DNA of 64,000 nt from CAVWNR01 sp963756525 (GTDB taxonomy: Bacteria; Actinomycetota; Actinomycetes; Mycobacteriales; Jatrophihabitantaceae). The stretch covers positions 186,001 to 250,000 of the forward strand of contig CAVWNR010000004.1 of NCBI GenBank assembly GCA_963756525.1, read 5' to 3'. Below, in pieces: positions 43,028 through 51,588 of the stretch. The stretch's first letter is position 1. Every line of letters begins with the position of its first letter. Below the pieces are notes generated by a model. The model worked only from the letters and a program-made list of their open reading frames with translations. It had not been told where the DNA came from and ran no database searches. Position numbers and translations under genes: made by a program.

Positions 43028-45088
43028 ATGACCACGCAGGAGATCACCATCCCGGACATCGGCAACTTCACCGACGTCCCGGTAATCGAGGTCCACGTCC
43101 AGCCCGGGGACGTCGTGGCCGCAGAGGATCCGCTGATCACGCTGGAGTCGGACAAGGCGACGATGGACGTGCCGGCACCCGTCGCGGGCACGGTGACGCA
43201 GCTGGGGGTTGCCGTCGGCGACACCGTGTCCCAGGGCACGGTGATCATGATGGTCGACACCGCCGGTTCTGCGGGTACCGCACCGAAGGAGCGGGTCCGG
43301 GAAGACGCCGAGCCGACCGCGGAAGGCCCGGCAAGCTACGGTTCACCGAGCGGCGTCTACGACCGCGTCGAGGTCGTCGTGCCCGATATCGGCAACTTCA
43401 CCGACGTCCCGATCATCGAGGTGCATGTCCGCCCAGGTGACACGGTGGCGGCCGAAGACCCGTTGGTCACCCTCGAGTCCGACAAGGCCACGATGGACGT
43501 GCCCGCCCCGGCGGCGGGTGTGCTGACCGAGGTTACGGTGACGGTCGGCGACACGGTGTCGGCCGGACACCTGCTCGGCTACCTGCAGACGCCCTCTACC
43601 GGCGAGACGACCGCCCCACCGGCCACGACGGCTACCGCGGCGCCGGCACCCCGTCCGCCGGTCACCGAACGCGGCGACATGCACGCCGAGGTCCTCGTGC
43701 TCGGCGCAGGTCCGGGCGGCTACACCGCGGCCTTCCGCGCCGCCGATCTCGGCAAGCAGGTGGTCCTCGTCGACGACGGGGCAACGCTGGGCGGGGTCTG
43801 CCTCAACGTCGGCTGCATCCCCTCGAAGGCCCTGCTGCACGCCGCGAAGATCATCGCCGAGACGAAGGAGATGGCCGAGCACGGGCTCGCGTTCGGCGCC
43901 CCGGCAATCGACGTCGATGCCCTGCGCGGGTGGAAGGACGGCGTCGTCTCGCGGCTCACCGGCGGCCTGGCCGGCCTGGCGGCCCAGCGCAAGGTCAAGA
44001 CGGTACGCGGTCGAGGCACGTTCCGGTCGCTGAACCAACTGGCGGTGACCACCGATGACGGCGCAACGAGCGTCGTCAGCTTCGACCAGGCGATCATCGC
44101 GGCAGGCTCCGAACCGATCACGTTGCCGTTCGTTCCGCACGACGATCCACGCGTGATCGACTCCACCGGCGCACTCGCCGTCGAGGAGATCCCGCGCCGA
44201 TTGCTCGTCCTCGGCGGCGGGATCATCGGGCTGGAGATGGCCACGGTCTACTACGAACTCGGCTCGGCGGTCACCGTCGTCGAGCTGATGGACCAGCTGA
44301 TCCCCGGCGCGGACAAGGACATCGTGAACCCGCTCACCAGGCGGATCACCAAACGATACGAGAACATCTTCCTCAAGACCCGCGTCACTGACGTGCAGGC
44401 CCGACCGGACGGCCTGCATGTGTCGTTCGAAGGCGGTAAGGCGCCGGCCACCGACGTGTTCGACCGCCTGCTCGTCGCAGTCGGTCGCAAGCCGAGCGGC
44501 ACGATCATCGGCGCGCAGAACGCCGGAGTGCGCGTCGACGAGCGCGGCTTCATCCCCGTCGACAAGCAGCAGCGCACGAACGTGGCGCACATCTTCGCGA
44601 TCGGCGACATCGTCGGCCAGCCGATGCTCGCGCACAAGGCGACGCACGAAGGCAAGGTGGCCGCCGAGGTCACGGCCGGCCAGAACTCCTACTTCGACGC
44701 CAGGGTGATCCCCTCGGTCGCCTACACCGATCCGGAGGTCGCCTGGGTGGGCATCACCGAGAACGAGGCCAAGGCCGCCGGGGTGGGCTACGGCAAGGGC
44801 GTCTTCCCGTGGGCGGCGAGCGGGCGCTCGCTCTCGCTCGGCCGTGACGAGGGGATCACCAAGGTCCTCTTCGACGAGACGACGAACCGGATCATCGGTT
44901 GCGGCATCGTGGGACCGAACGCGGGCGACCTGATCGCCGAACCCGCGCTGGCCATCGAAATGGGTGCCGACGCCGCCGACATCGGGCTCACCATCCACCC
45001 GCACCCGACGCTCTCCGAGACCGTCGCCATGGCAGCCGAGGCGTTCGAGGGCACGATCACCGACCTGTATCTGCCCAGGAAGAAGTAG
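43028..45088 (+). CDS. lpd: Dihydrolipoyl dehydrogenase with two N-terminal lipoyl domains (PDH E3)
   Basis: This 686-residue flavoprotein reoxidises lipoyl groups with NAD+. It has two tandem lipoyl domains (modified Lys43 and Lys153, both in ESDKATMDVPAP), nearly identical to each other in protein and DNA. After a Thr/Ala/Pro linker the E3 proper begins near residue 220. It has the FAD site LVLGAGPGGYTAAFRAADLG, the redox disulfide GGVCLNVGCIPSK (Cys near 258 and 263), the NAD site LLVLGGGIIGLEMA, and the His-Glu pair HPHPTLSE. Single lipoyl domains on E3 are known; two are uncommon. The ATG is 12 bp after aceF. Confidence 0.95.
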   Translation: MTTQEITIPDIGNFTDVPVIEVHVQPGDVVAAEDPLITLESDKATMDVPAPVAGTVTQLGVAVGDTVSQGTVIMMVDTAGSAGTAPKERVREDAEPTAEGPASYGSPSGVYDRVEVVVPDIGNFTDVPIIEVHVRPGDTVAAEDPLVTLESDKATMDVPAPAAGVLTEVTVTVGDTVSAGHLLGYLQTPSTGETTAPPATTATAAPAPRPPVTERGDMHAEVLVLGAGPGGYTAAFRAADLGKQVVLVDDGATLGGVCLNVGCIPSKALLHAAKIIAETKEMAEHGLAFGAPAIDVDALRGWKDGVVSRLTGGLAGLAAQRKVKTVRGRGTFRSLNQLAVTTDDGATSVVSFDQAIIAAGSEPITLPFVPHDDPRVIDSTGALAVEEIPRRLLVLGGGIIGLEMATVYYELGSAVTVVELMDQLIPGADKDIVNPLTRRITKRYENIFLKTRVTDVQARPDGLHVSFEGGKAPATDVFDRLLVAVGRKPSGTIIGAQNAGVRVDERGFIPVDKQQRTNVAHIFAIGDIVGQPMLAHKATHEGKVAAEVTAGQNSYFDARVIPSVAYTDPEVAWVGITENEAKAAGVGYGKGVFPWAASGRSLSLGRDEGITKVLFDETTNRIIGCGIVGPNAGDLIAEPALAIEMGADAADIGLTIHPHPTLSETVAMAAEAFEGTITDLYLPRKK

Positions 45089-45092
45089 CAGC

Positions 45093-46862
45093 ATGGCTGA
45101 TCGATCCGCGCCACCCTATGAGCTTCTTGCCGACCACGACGGCGGGGTCGTCGCGCGGATCCGGGCCCGCGGCAACGCCGTGCTCGCCACACCGGCGATC
45201 AACCGTGGCAGCGCGTTCACCCCTGAACAGCGCCGCGAGCTCGAGCTGGTCGGCCTGCTGCCGCCGATGGTCACGACGCTGGACGGGCAGCTGCGCCGCA
45301 GCTACGCGCAGTACAGCGTGCTGAGCGACGACCTCCGCAAGTGGGTGTACCTGGCCGCCCTGCGCGACCGCAACGAAGTTCTGTTCTACCGGCTGCTCTC
45401 CGAACACATCTCGGAGATGCTGCCGGTGGTCTACACGCCCACCGTCGGGCTTGCCATCGAACGGTTCAGCCACGAGTTCCGCCGCACCCACGGCGTGTTC
45501 CTGGACATCGACCATCCCGAGGACGTTGAGACCGGGCTGCGCAACTTCGGCAAGGGCCCCGAGGACGTGGACCTGCTGGTCGCGACCGACGCGGAGGGCA
45601 TCCTCGGCATCGGCGACCAGGGCGTCGGGGGGATCGAGATCTCCGTCGGCAAGCTGTCGGTCTACACCGCCGCCGCGGGGCTGCACCCGCACCGGGTGAT
45701 TCCGGTGGTGCTGGACGTGGGCACGGACAACTTGCAGCTGCTCAACGACGAAATGTACTTGGGCACCCGGCACGCGCGGGTTCGCGGCCAGGCCTACGAC
45801 GACTTCATCGACGCCTACGTCACCGCCGCCACGAAGCTGTTCCCGCACGCGATGCTGCACTGGGAGGACTTCGGCGCCAGCAACGCCCGGCGCATCCTCG
45901 ACCGGTACGCCGACACCGTCTGCACGTTCAACGACGACATGCAGGGCACCGCGGCCGTCGTCACTGCTGCCGCCTTCGCGGCCCTACGCGTTACAGGCAC
46001 CCGCATGCGCGATCAGCGCATCGTCATCCACGGAGCAGGCACCGCCGGACTCGGCGTCGCGGACGTGCTGCGCGACCAGATGGTGCGCGAAGGGCTGTCC
46101 GACGAGGAGGCCACCCGCCGATTCTGGGCCCTCGGCCGCTCGGGCCTGCTCACCGACGACAGCGACGGCATGTACGACTTCCAGCGTCCGTACGCCCGGC
46201 CCGCCGCCGAGGTCGCCGGCTGGTCCGCGCCCGGAGCCAAGCCGCGCCTCGCCGAGGTCGTGGCGCAGGTGCAGCCGACGATGCTGATCGGCACGTCGAC
46301 CCAGGCCGGTGCGTTCACCGAGCGCATCGTCCGGCAGATGGCCGAGCATGCCGAGCGGCCGGTCATCATGCCGCTGTCGAACCCCACCTCGCGGTGCGAG
46401 GCGCTGCCCGAGGACCTCATTCGATGGACCGACGGTCGCGCCTTGATCGCCACCGGCAGCCCGTTCCCGCCGGTCAAGTACGAGGGCCGCAGCTACCTGA
46501 TCGCCCAGGCGAACAACGCGCTGATCTTCCCCGGGCTCGGCCTCGGCGTCACCGTGGCACGGGCAACCCGGATCACCGACGGGATGATCGCCGCGGCGGC
46601 GGACGCCGTCGCCGACCTGTCCAACGCGGCCACGCCCGGTGCCGCGCTGCTGCCGCCGGTCGCCGACCTGCGCACCGTGTCCGCCGCGGTGGCGATCGCG
46701 GTCGCGGTCGCCGCGACGAAGGAGGGTGTCGCCGGCCGGACCATCGACAACCCGATTGACCAGGTGCAGAAAGCGATGTGGCGACCCGACTACCCCCGCG
46801 TCGAGGTCGTCCCCGCAGACTCCGGCTACCGCGCAGGGCAGATGACGGAGAACGGTTCATGA
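45093..46862 (+). CDS. maeA: Malic enzyme (malate dehydrogenase, oxaloacetate-decarboxylating)
   Basis: This is a 589-residue large-subunit malic enzyme that turns malate into pyruvate, CO2 and NAD(P)H. Family features are RGNAVLATPAINRG, LPPMVTTLDGQLRRSY, VYTPTVGLAI, the metal site HWEDFGASNARRILDRY, CTFNDDMQGTAAVV, and the nucleotide-binding IHGAGTAGLGVADVL. MPLSNPTSRCEA and ATGSPFPPVKY lie in the C-terminal half. It is 4 bp downstream of lpd and overlaps aceB by 4 bp. Feeding pyruvate to the PDH encoded in the same operon is the obvious role. Confidence 0.95.
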   Translation: MADRSAPPYELLADHDGGVVARIRARGNAVLATPAINRGSAFTPEQRRELELVGLLPPMVTTLDGQLRRSYAQYSVLSDDLRKWVYLAALRDRNEVLFYRLLSEHISEMLPVVYTPTVGLAIERFSHEFRRTHGVFLDIDHPEDVETGLRNFGKGPEDVDLLVATDAEGILGIGDQGVGGIEISVGKLSVYTAAAGLHPHRVIPVVLDVGTDNLQLLNDEMYLGTRHARVRGQAYDDFIDAYVTAATKLFPHAMLHWEDFGASNARRILDRYADTVCTFNDDMQGTAAVVTAAAFAALRVTGTRMRDQRIVIHGAGTAGLGVADVLRDQMVREGLSDEEATRRFWALGRSGLLTDDSDGMYDFQRPYARPAAEVAGWSAPGAKPRLAEVVAQVQPTMLIGTSTQAGAFTERIVRQMAEHAERPVIMPLSNPTSRCEALPEDLIRWTDGRALIATGSPFPPVKYEGRSYLIAQANNALIFPGLGLGVTVARATRITDGMIAAAADAVADLSNAATPGAALLPPVADLRTVSAAVAIAVAVAATKEGVAGRTIDNPIDQVQKAMWRPDYPRVEVVPADSGYRAGQMTENGS

Positions 46863-48430
46863 GCGACGCAGTGCTGGTGTCCGGTCCGGAGGTGGAGCGG
46901 TCGGAGGAGGTCCTGACCGACGGCGCGTTGGGGTTCGTGGCGGAGTTGCATCGCCGGTTTGCGGCGACGCGGCGGGAACTGCTGGCGGCGCGGGCGGCGC
47001 GGCGCGCGGAGGTGGCGCGCACCGGCCGGCTGGACTTCCTGGCGGAGACCGCCGAGGTGCGGGCGGACGAGGGGTGGCGGGTGGCCGAGGCGCCGGAGGA
47101 CCTGCGCCGGCGGCATGTGGAGATCACCGGCCCGACCGACCGGCACATGATGATCAACGCGTTGAACTCCGGCGCGGACGTCTGGCTGGCCGATCTCGAG
47201 GACGCGAACACCCCGCACTGGCGCAACGTGATCGGCGGGCAGGTGAACCTGCGCGACGCGATCCGCGGCACCGCGACCTTCACCAGCCCGGACGGGCGGG
47301 AGTACCGGCTGCGCAGCGATGCCCGGCTGGCCACCGTCGTGGTCCGCCCGCGCGGCTGGCACCTCGACGAGCGGCATCTGACCGTCGACGGGCAGCCCGC
47401 GGTCGGTGCGCTGGTCGACTTCGGGCTGCACTTCTTCCACAACGCCCGCGCGCTGCTCGAGCGGGGGTCGGGGCCGTACTTCTACCTGCCGAAAATGGAA
47501 AGCCACCGCGAGGCGCGGCTGTGGAACGACGTGTTCACCGCCGCGCAAACCGCGCTGGGCATCCCGCAGGGCACGATCCGGGCCACCGCGCTGATCGAGA
47601 CCATCCCCGCCGCGTTCGAGATGGAGGAGATCCTCTTCGAGCTGCGCGAGCACGCCTCCGGGCTCAACGCCGGCCGCTGGGACTACCTGTTCAGCATCAT
47701 CAAGTACTTCCGCGACGCCGGCCCCGAGTTCGTGCTCCCCGACCGCGGCGCGGTCAGCATGACCGCGCCGTTCATGCGCGCCTACACCGACCTGCTCGTG
47801 CGCGCCTGCCACCGCCGCGGCGCGTTCGCGATGGGCGGCATGGCCGCGTTCATTCCCTCCCGCCGCGACCCCGAGGTGAACGAACAGGCGTTCGCCAAGG
47901 TCCGCGAGGACAAGCAGCGCGAAGCCCACGACGGGTTCGACGGCTCCTGGGTGGCCCACCCGGATCTCGTCCCGATCTGTGCCGAGGTCTTCGCCGAGCA
48001 GCTGCAAGGCGCGGACAACCAGCTCGACCGGCTCCGCGACGACGTCACGCCCAACCCCGCCGCGCTGATCGACCTGCGCGGCGTCGACGGCGCCGTGACC
48101 AGCGCCGGGCTGCGGCTCAACGTCGACGTCGGCGTCCGCTACCTCGCCTCCTGGCTATCCGGCAACGGCGCCGCCGCCATCCACAACCTGATGGAAGACG
48201 CGGCCACCGCCGAGATCTCCCGCTCGCAGGTCTGGCAATGGGTGCACGCCAAAACCCCTCTCGCCGACACCGGCGCCATCATCACACCCGAGCTCGTCCG
48301 CGCGGTCATGGACGACTCCGCGTTCGACGACCCGCACTACCAGCACGCCCGCCAGCTCTTCGAGCGGGTCGCCCTCGACGACGACTTCGCCCCGTTTCTC
48401 ACCCTGCCGGCGTACGAGCTGATCGACTGA
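46859..48430 (+). CDS. aceB: Malate synthase A
   Basis: This 523-residue enzyme condenses glyoxylate with acetyl-CoA to malate. It carries the family segments LADLEDANTPHWRNVIGGQVNL, VVRPRGWHLDERH, and the catalytic and metal region YLPKMESHREARLWNDVF. IRATALIETIPAAFEMEEIL, GLNAGRWDYLFS and SQVWQWVHAKTPL complete the core. Its ATG overlaps the maeA stop (ATGA). No isocitrate lyase of the glyoxylate-cycle type is next to it, so the glyoxylate may come from another source such as purine breakdown. Confidence 0.96.
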   Translation: MSDAVLVSGPEVERSEEVLTDGALGFVAELHRRFAATRRELLAARAARRAEVARTGRLDFLAETAEVRADEGWRVAEAPEDLRRRHVEITGPTDRHMMINALNSGADVWLADLEDANTPHWRNVIGGQVNLRDAIRGTATFTSPDGREYRLRSDARLATVVVRPRGWHLDERHLTVDGQPAVGALVDFGLHFFHNARALLERGSGPYFYLPKMESHREARLWNDVFTAAQTALGIPQGTIRATALIETIPAAFEMEEILFELREHASGLNAGRWDYLFSIIKYFRDAGPEFVLPDRGAVSMTAPFMRAYTDLLVRACHRRGAFAMGGMAAFIPSRRDPEVNEQAFAKVREDKQREAHDGFDGSWVAHPDLVPICAEVFAEQLQGADNQLDRLRDDVTPNPAALIDLRGVDGAVTSAGLRLNVDVGVRYLASWLSGNGAAAIHNLMEDAATAEISRSQVWQWVHAKTPLADTGAIITPELVRAVMDDSAFDDPHYQHARQLFERVALDDDFAPFLTLPAYELID

Positions 48431-48465
48431 ACGCGGTGGCCCGCCCCCGCCGTCGGCAGGGGTGA

Positions 48466-49551
48466 TCACAGCACCACTACCGAGCGGAGAACGTCGCCGC
48501 GCTGCATCGCGGCGAAGGCGTCCTCGACCTGGTCGAGGGCGATGGTCTCGGTGACGAACGCGTCCAGCGGCAGCCTGCCCTGTAGGTGCAGGTCGACCAG
48601 CGTCGGGAAGTCGCGCGAGGGCAGGCAGTCGCCGTACCAGGACGACTTGAGCGCGCCACCTCGGCCGAACACGTCCAGCAGCGGCAGCTCCAGTCGCATG
48701 TCCGGGGTGGGCACGCCGACCAGCACCACGGTGCCGGCCAGGTCCCGGGCGTAGAAGGCCTGCCGGTAGGTCTCCGGCCGGCCGACCGCGTCGATCACCA
48801 CGTCCGCGCCGAACCCGCCGGTGAGCTCACGGATCACCTCGACCGGGTCGGCGTCGCGGGAGTTCACCGTGTCCGTCGCGCCCAGCTCGCGGGCGGTGGC
48901 CAGCTTGCGGTCATCTACATCCACCGCGACGATCCGCACCGCGCCGGCCAGCCGCGCCCCGGCGATCGCCGCGCAGCCCACCCCGCCGCAGCCGATCACC
49001 GCCACCGACTGCCCGCGGCGCACCCCGCCGGTGTTCAGCGCCGCGCCCAGCCCGGCCATCACCCCGCAGCCGAGCAGCCCGGCCACCGCCGGCGCCACCG
49101 CCGGGTCGACTTTCGTGCACTGCCCGGCGTGCACCAGCGTCTTCTCCGCGAACGCGCCGATGCCCAACGCCGGCGACAGCGGCGTGCCGTCGGCGAGGGT
49201 CATCTTCTGCGCCGCGTTGTGCGTGGCGAAGCAGTACCACGGCTCGCCGCGCAGGCACGCCCGGCACGCCCCGCACACCGCCCGCCAGTTCAGGATCACG
49301 AACTCGCCCGGGGCCACCGTGTCGACACCCTCGCCGACGGCTTCCACCACGCCGGAGGCCTCATGGCCCAGCAGGAACGGGAACTCGTCACTGATCCCGC
49401 CCTCGCGGTAATGCAGGTCGGTGTGACAGACCCCGCACGCCTGAACCCGCACCAACGCCTCACCCGGCCCCGGATCCGGCACGCTAACCGACGTGAGCCT
49501 GACCGGCTCGCCCTTGGCAAGGCTGACGACTGCGTTCACTTCCAGGGCCAT
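48466..49551 (-). CDS. mscR: S-(hydroxymethyl)mycothiol dehydrogenase
   Basis: This 361-residue zinc alcohol dehydrogenase oxidises the adduct of formaldehyde with mycothiol and can also act on S-nitrosomycothiol. It shows the catalytic zinc site ([27 protein letters not shown]), the structural zinc cysteines ([15 protein letters not shown]), and the mycothiol-enzyme segment [31 protein letters not shown] and the NAD motif [12 protein letters not shown] follow, then [18 protein letters not shown]. It depends on mycothiol, which points to an actinomycete host. It converges on aceB and detoxifies formaldehyde. Confidence 0.93.
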   Translation of the reverse strand: MALEVNAVVSLAKGEPVRLTSVSVPDPGPGEALVRVQACGVCHTDLHYREGGISDEFPFLLGHEASGVVEAVGEGVDTVAPGEFVILNWRAVCGACRACLRGEPWYCFATHNAAQKMTLADGTPLSPALGIGAFAEKTLVHAGQCTKVDPAVAPAVAGLLGCGVMAGLGAALNTGGVRRGQSVAVIGCGGVGCAAIAGARLAGAVRIVAVDVDDRKLATARELGATDTVNSRDADPVEVIRELTGGFGADVVIDAVGRPETYRQAFYARDLAGTVVLVGVPTPDMRLELPLLDVFGRGGALKSSWYGDCLPSRDFPTLVDLHLQGRLPLDAFVTETIALDQVEDAFAAMQRGDVLRSVVVL

Positions 49552-49847
49552 TTGGCTTCTCCTCCGGGCATGGGTTTCGCTGCCGGGTCAACCGGCCACC
49601 GGCACCGGCGCCAGCTGCCGTCGCCAGCGGGTGAAGGATCGCACCCGAGGCTTTCTTGGTCGACGCTGCCCTCGTCGCCAGGACAGGCCACACCCGCGAA
49701 CCGGACCCGCGCCCAGGCGGGTCGGGACGAGTCCCGGCCGACCCGGGATGTTCTGCCCTGTACGCCCGGCCGCGCGCGGGGCAGGCTAATGCACCCGCGC
49801 CCTGGGTGTCCTGCCCGTTCGGTGCGGGTCGACGGACGGAGGGTGTC
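49552..49847. other. Divergent intergenic region
   Basis: This 296-bp gap separates the start codons of the mycothiol-dependent dehydrogenase and the gene at 49848. Frames in it have no coding character. I see a weak stem (CTGCCC with GGGCAG around 49755-49786) and no convincing promoter pair. Confidence 0.4.
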
Positions 49848-50747
49848 ATGACGGCGGTGCACGAGTCGGCGGTGGCTGGCGCCGGGCTGGACGGCGGACC
49901 GGGAGCTCCGATCGGCTTCGGGATCCCGGCCGGGATGGCCGACATCCATCGCCGACTCGAGGTAGGTCTGCTCAACGACAAGCTCGAAGGCGTCTTCGAC
50001 TACCGCGACTTCGTGCTGTCGCAATACTTCACCGACCGGCCGGTGTACACGCTGAGTTGGCCGGCCACGCTCTACATCCCCGCCGAGGCGGACTACCGCC
50101 AGTACTGGCCCGTGCCACCGCCCGCCGACCACCGCTACACCGACCAGTGGGCGGATACGGCAGGCGGCCGGCCCACCGCGAGCTCCGCCTCGCGCGCGGA
50201 CGGGAGGCTGTTTGCCTGGAACAACGTCTCCGCGCTGTCACCCGGCTACGTGGCATTCGCCGGCACGGGTGTCCGGTTCGCGCCGAAGGCAAGCCTGTCG
50301 TACGCGAAGGTCACCGCCGACGTCGACCTGATCACGCAGTCCCGCTGGTGGTACTTGCCGGGTCCGGCGGCCGGTTACGCGTCGCTTTCCTACCGCGCCA
50401 CCGCCTACGTCGCCGGCTGGCACATCGACCCGGTCAGCGGACAGTGGGAGCTGCTGCGCCCGTTCGGCTGGCGGACGCTGTTCGACTTCACCGACAGCGG
50501 CCAGGGCGGGAGCGCGATACACACCCGTCAGCAGGCCTACGACGATCTGTCAGTGACACTGCAGCTGCAGGGCGGGCGAACCTACGCGATCGGCGTCTCC
50601 GTCGAGGCGTCGATCGTCCACGACTGTCGCGACAGGCAGGGGCAGCCGTACCAGAAGCGCCCCGACGACGACATCAGGCTCTGGGCGTCGATCGCCGGCA
50701 CGGTCTCGAGCATTCGCGTCGCCACGCAGAAGGTGCTCATCCCGTAG
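49848..50747 (+). CDS. Unrecognised protein, beta-rich, aromatic-rich
   Basis: I do not recognise this 299-residue protein. The ATG at 49848 follows a good ribosome site (GGACGGAGGG). There is no signal peptide or membrane span. After a Gly/Ala-rich start, GFGIPAGMADIHRRLEVGLLNDKLEGVFDYRDF looks like a helical head. The rest is beta-rich with many Trp and Tyr (WPATLYIPAEADYRQYWPVPP, DLITQSRWWYLPGPAAGYASLSYRATAYVAGWHID, RTYAIGVSVEASIVHDCRD). A carbohydrate- or ligand-binding beta-sandwich is possible. It stands alone between the divergent dehydrogenase and the MOSC gene. Confidence 0.75.
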   Translation: MTAVHESAVAGAGLDGGPGAPIGFGIPAGMADIHRRLEVGLLNDKLEGVFDYRDFVLSQYFTDRPVYTLSWPATLYIPAEADYRQYWPVPPPADHRYTDQWADTAGGRPTASSASRADGRLFAWNNVSALSPGYVAFAGTGVRFAPKASLSYAKVTADVDLITQSRWWYLPGPAAGYASLSYRATAYVAGWHIDPVSGQWELLRPFGWRTLFDFTDSGQGGSAIHTRQQAYDDLSVTLQLQGGRTYAIGVSVEASIVHDCRDRQGQPYQKRPDDDIRLWASIAGTVSSIRVATQKVLIP

Positions 50748-50827
50748 CTGATCCCCCGTTGCCCGGCTGGTACCGATGAGGCGCGGTGTGCCGGGACGGA
50801 GAAGCACTGAGCTGAGACGATGGGTCT

Positions 50828-51373
50828 ATGAGCTCGTCAGTGGTGCTGGCTGTCAGCCGGGACGGCGAGCACCGGTTCAGCAAGCTGGCCGCCTCGTCGA
50901 TCAACCTGATAACCGGTCTCGGCGTTGAAGGAGATGCGCACGCCGGACGGACCGTGCAACACCGCTCCCGGGTGGCCGCGGACCCTACCCAGCCGAACCT
51001 TCGGCAGGTTCATCTCATGCACGCCGAGTTGTTCGACGAGATGCGCGAGCAGGGCTTCGACGTGCGGCCCGGCCAGCTCGGCGAGAACATCACGACGTCG
51101 GGCATCGACCTACTTGCGCTGCCGCGCGAGACACGGCTCATTCTCGGCCCGCGGGCCGTTGTCCAGGTCACCGGGCTACGTAACCCCTGCGTGCAGATCG
51201 ACGCCTTTCGTCCCGGGCTGCTGCGAGTGGTTCTGCACCGGGCGGCTGACGGGACATTGCTGCGCAAGGCCGGGATCATGGGCGTCGTCGTCGAGGGTGG
51301 CCGTGTGACGCCAGGCGATCCGGTCGTCGTCGAGCTGCCCGAAGGGCCTCATCGGCGGCTGGATCGGGTCTGA
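50828..51373 (+). CDS. MOSC domain protein
   Basis: This 181-residue protein matches the molybdenum-cofactor sulfurase C-terminal (MOSC) fold. It shows GLGVEGDAHAGRTVQHRSR, the RQVHLMHAELFDEM helix, LGENITTSGIDLLALPR, and the conserved Cys in TGLRNPCVQID. Stand-alone MOSC proteins are thought to carry sulfur or act on N-hydroxylated substrates with the molybdenum cofactor. The gene has no clear operon partners. Xanthine dehydrogenase, a Moco enzyme, would sit upstream of urate oxidase in purine breakdown but is not in the window. Confidence 0.92.
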   Translation: MSSSVVLAVSRDGEHRFSKLAASSINLITGLGVEGDAHAGRTVQHRSRVAADPTQPNLRQVHLMHAELFDEMREQGFDVRPGQLGENITTSGIDLLALPRETRLILGPRAVVQVTGLRNPCVQIDAFRPGLLRVVLHRAADGTLLRKAGIMGVVVEGGRVTPGDPVVVELPEGPHRRLDRV

Positions 51374-51451
51374 GGCGTGAGACGCCGAGCCGCTCGCTAA
51401 CTGCAGCAGGCAGATGTTTGCACGGCGGCCGCTAGCGATCACAGCGGATGA

Positions 51452-51493
51452 AAGCGCTTCTGCCGCAAGTCAATGAATTGGACCGATTCCAAT
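51452..51493. promoter_or_regulatory. Two palindromes upstream of the NCS1 permease
   Basis: AAGCGCTT (51452-51459) is a perfect 8-bp palindrome. ATTGGA-CCGAT-TCCAAT (51477-51493) is a 17-bp palindrome whose TTGGA/TCCAA arms resemble IclR/AllR-type operators. Both lie in a less GC-rich, 215-bp gap ahead of the permease gene. Confidence 0.45.
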
Positions 51494-51588
51494 GAGGCGT
51501 CGGGACTTGACGAGGCTACCTGCTGCACCAGACACTTTTTCGTATCTCGACACATCGATTTCGTATGGCGGAAGTAGGAGGGACTTGG

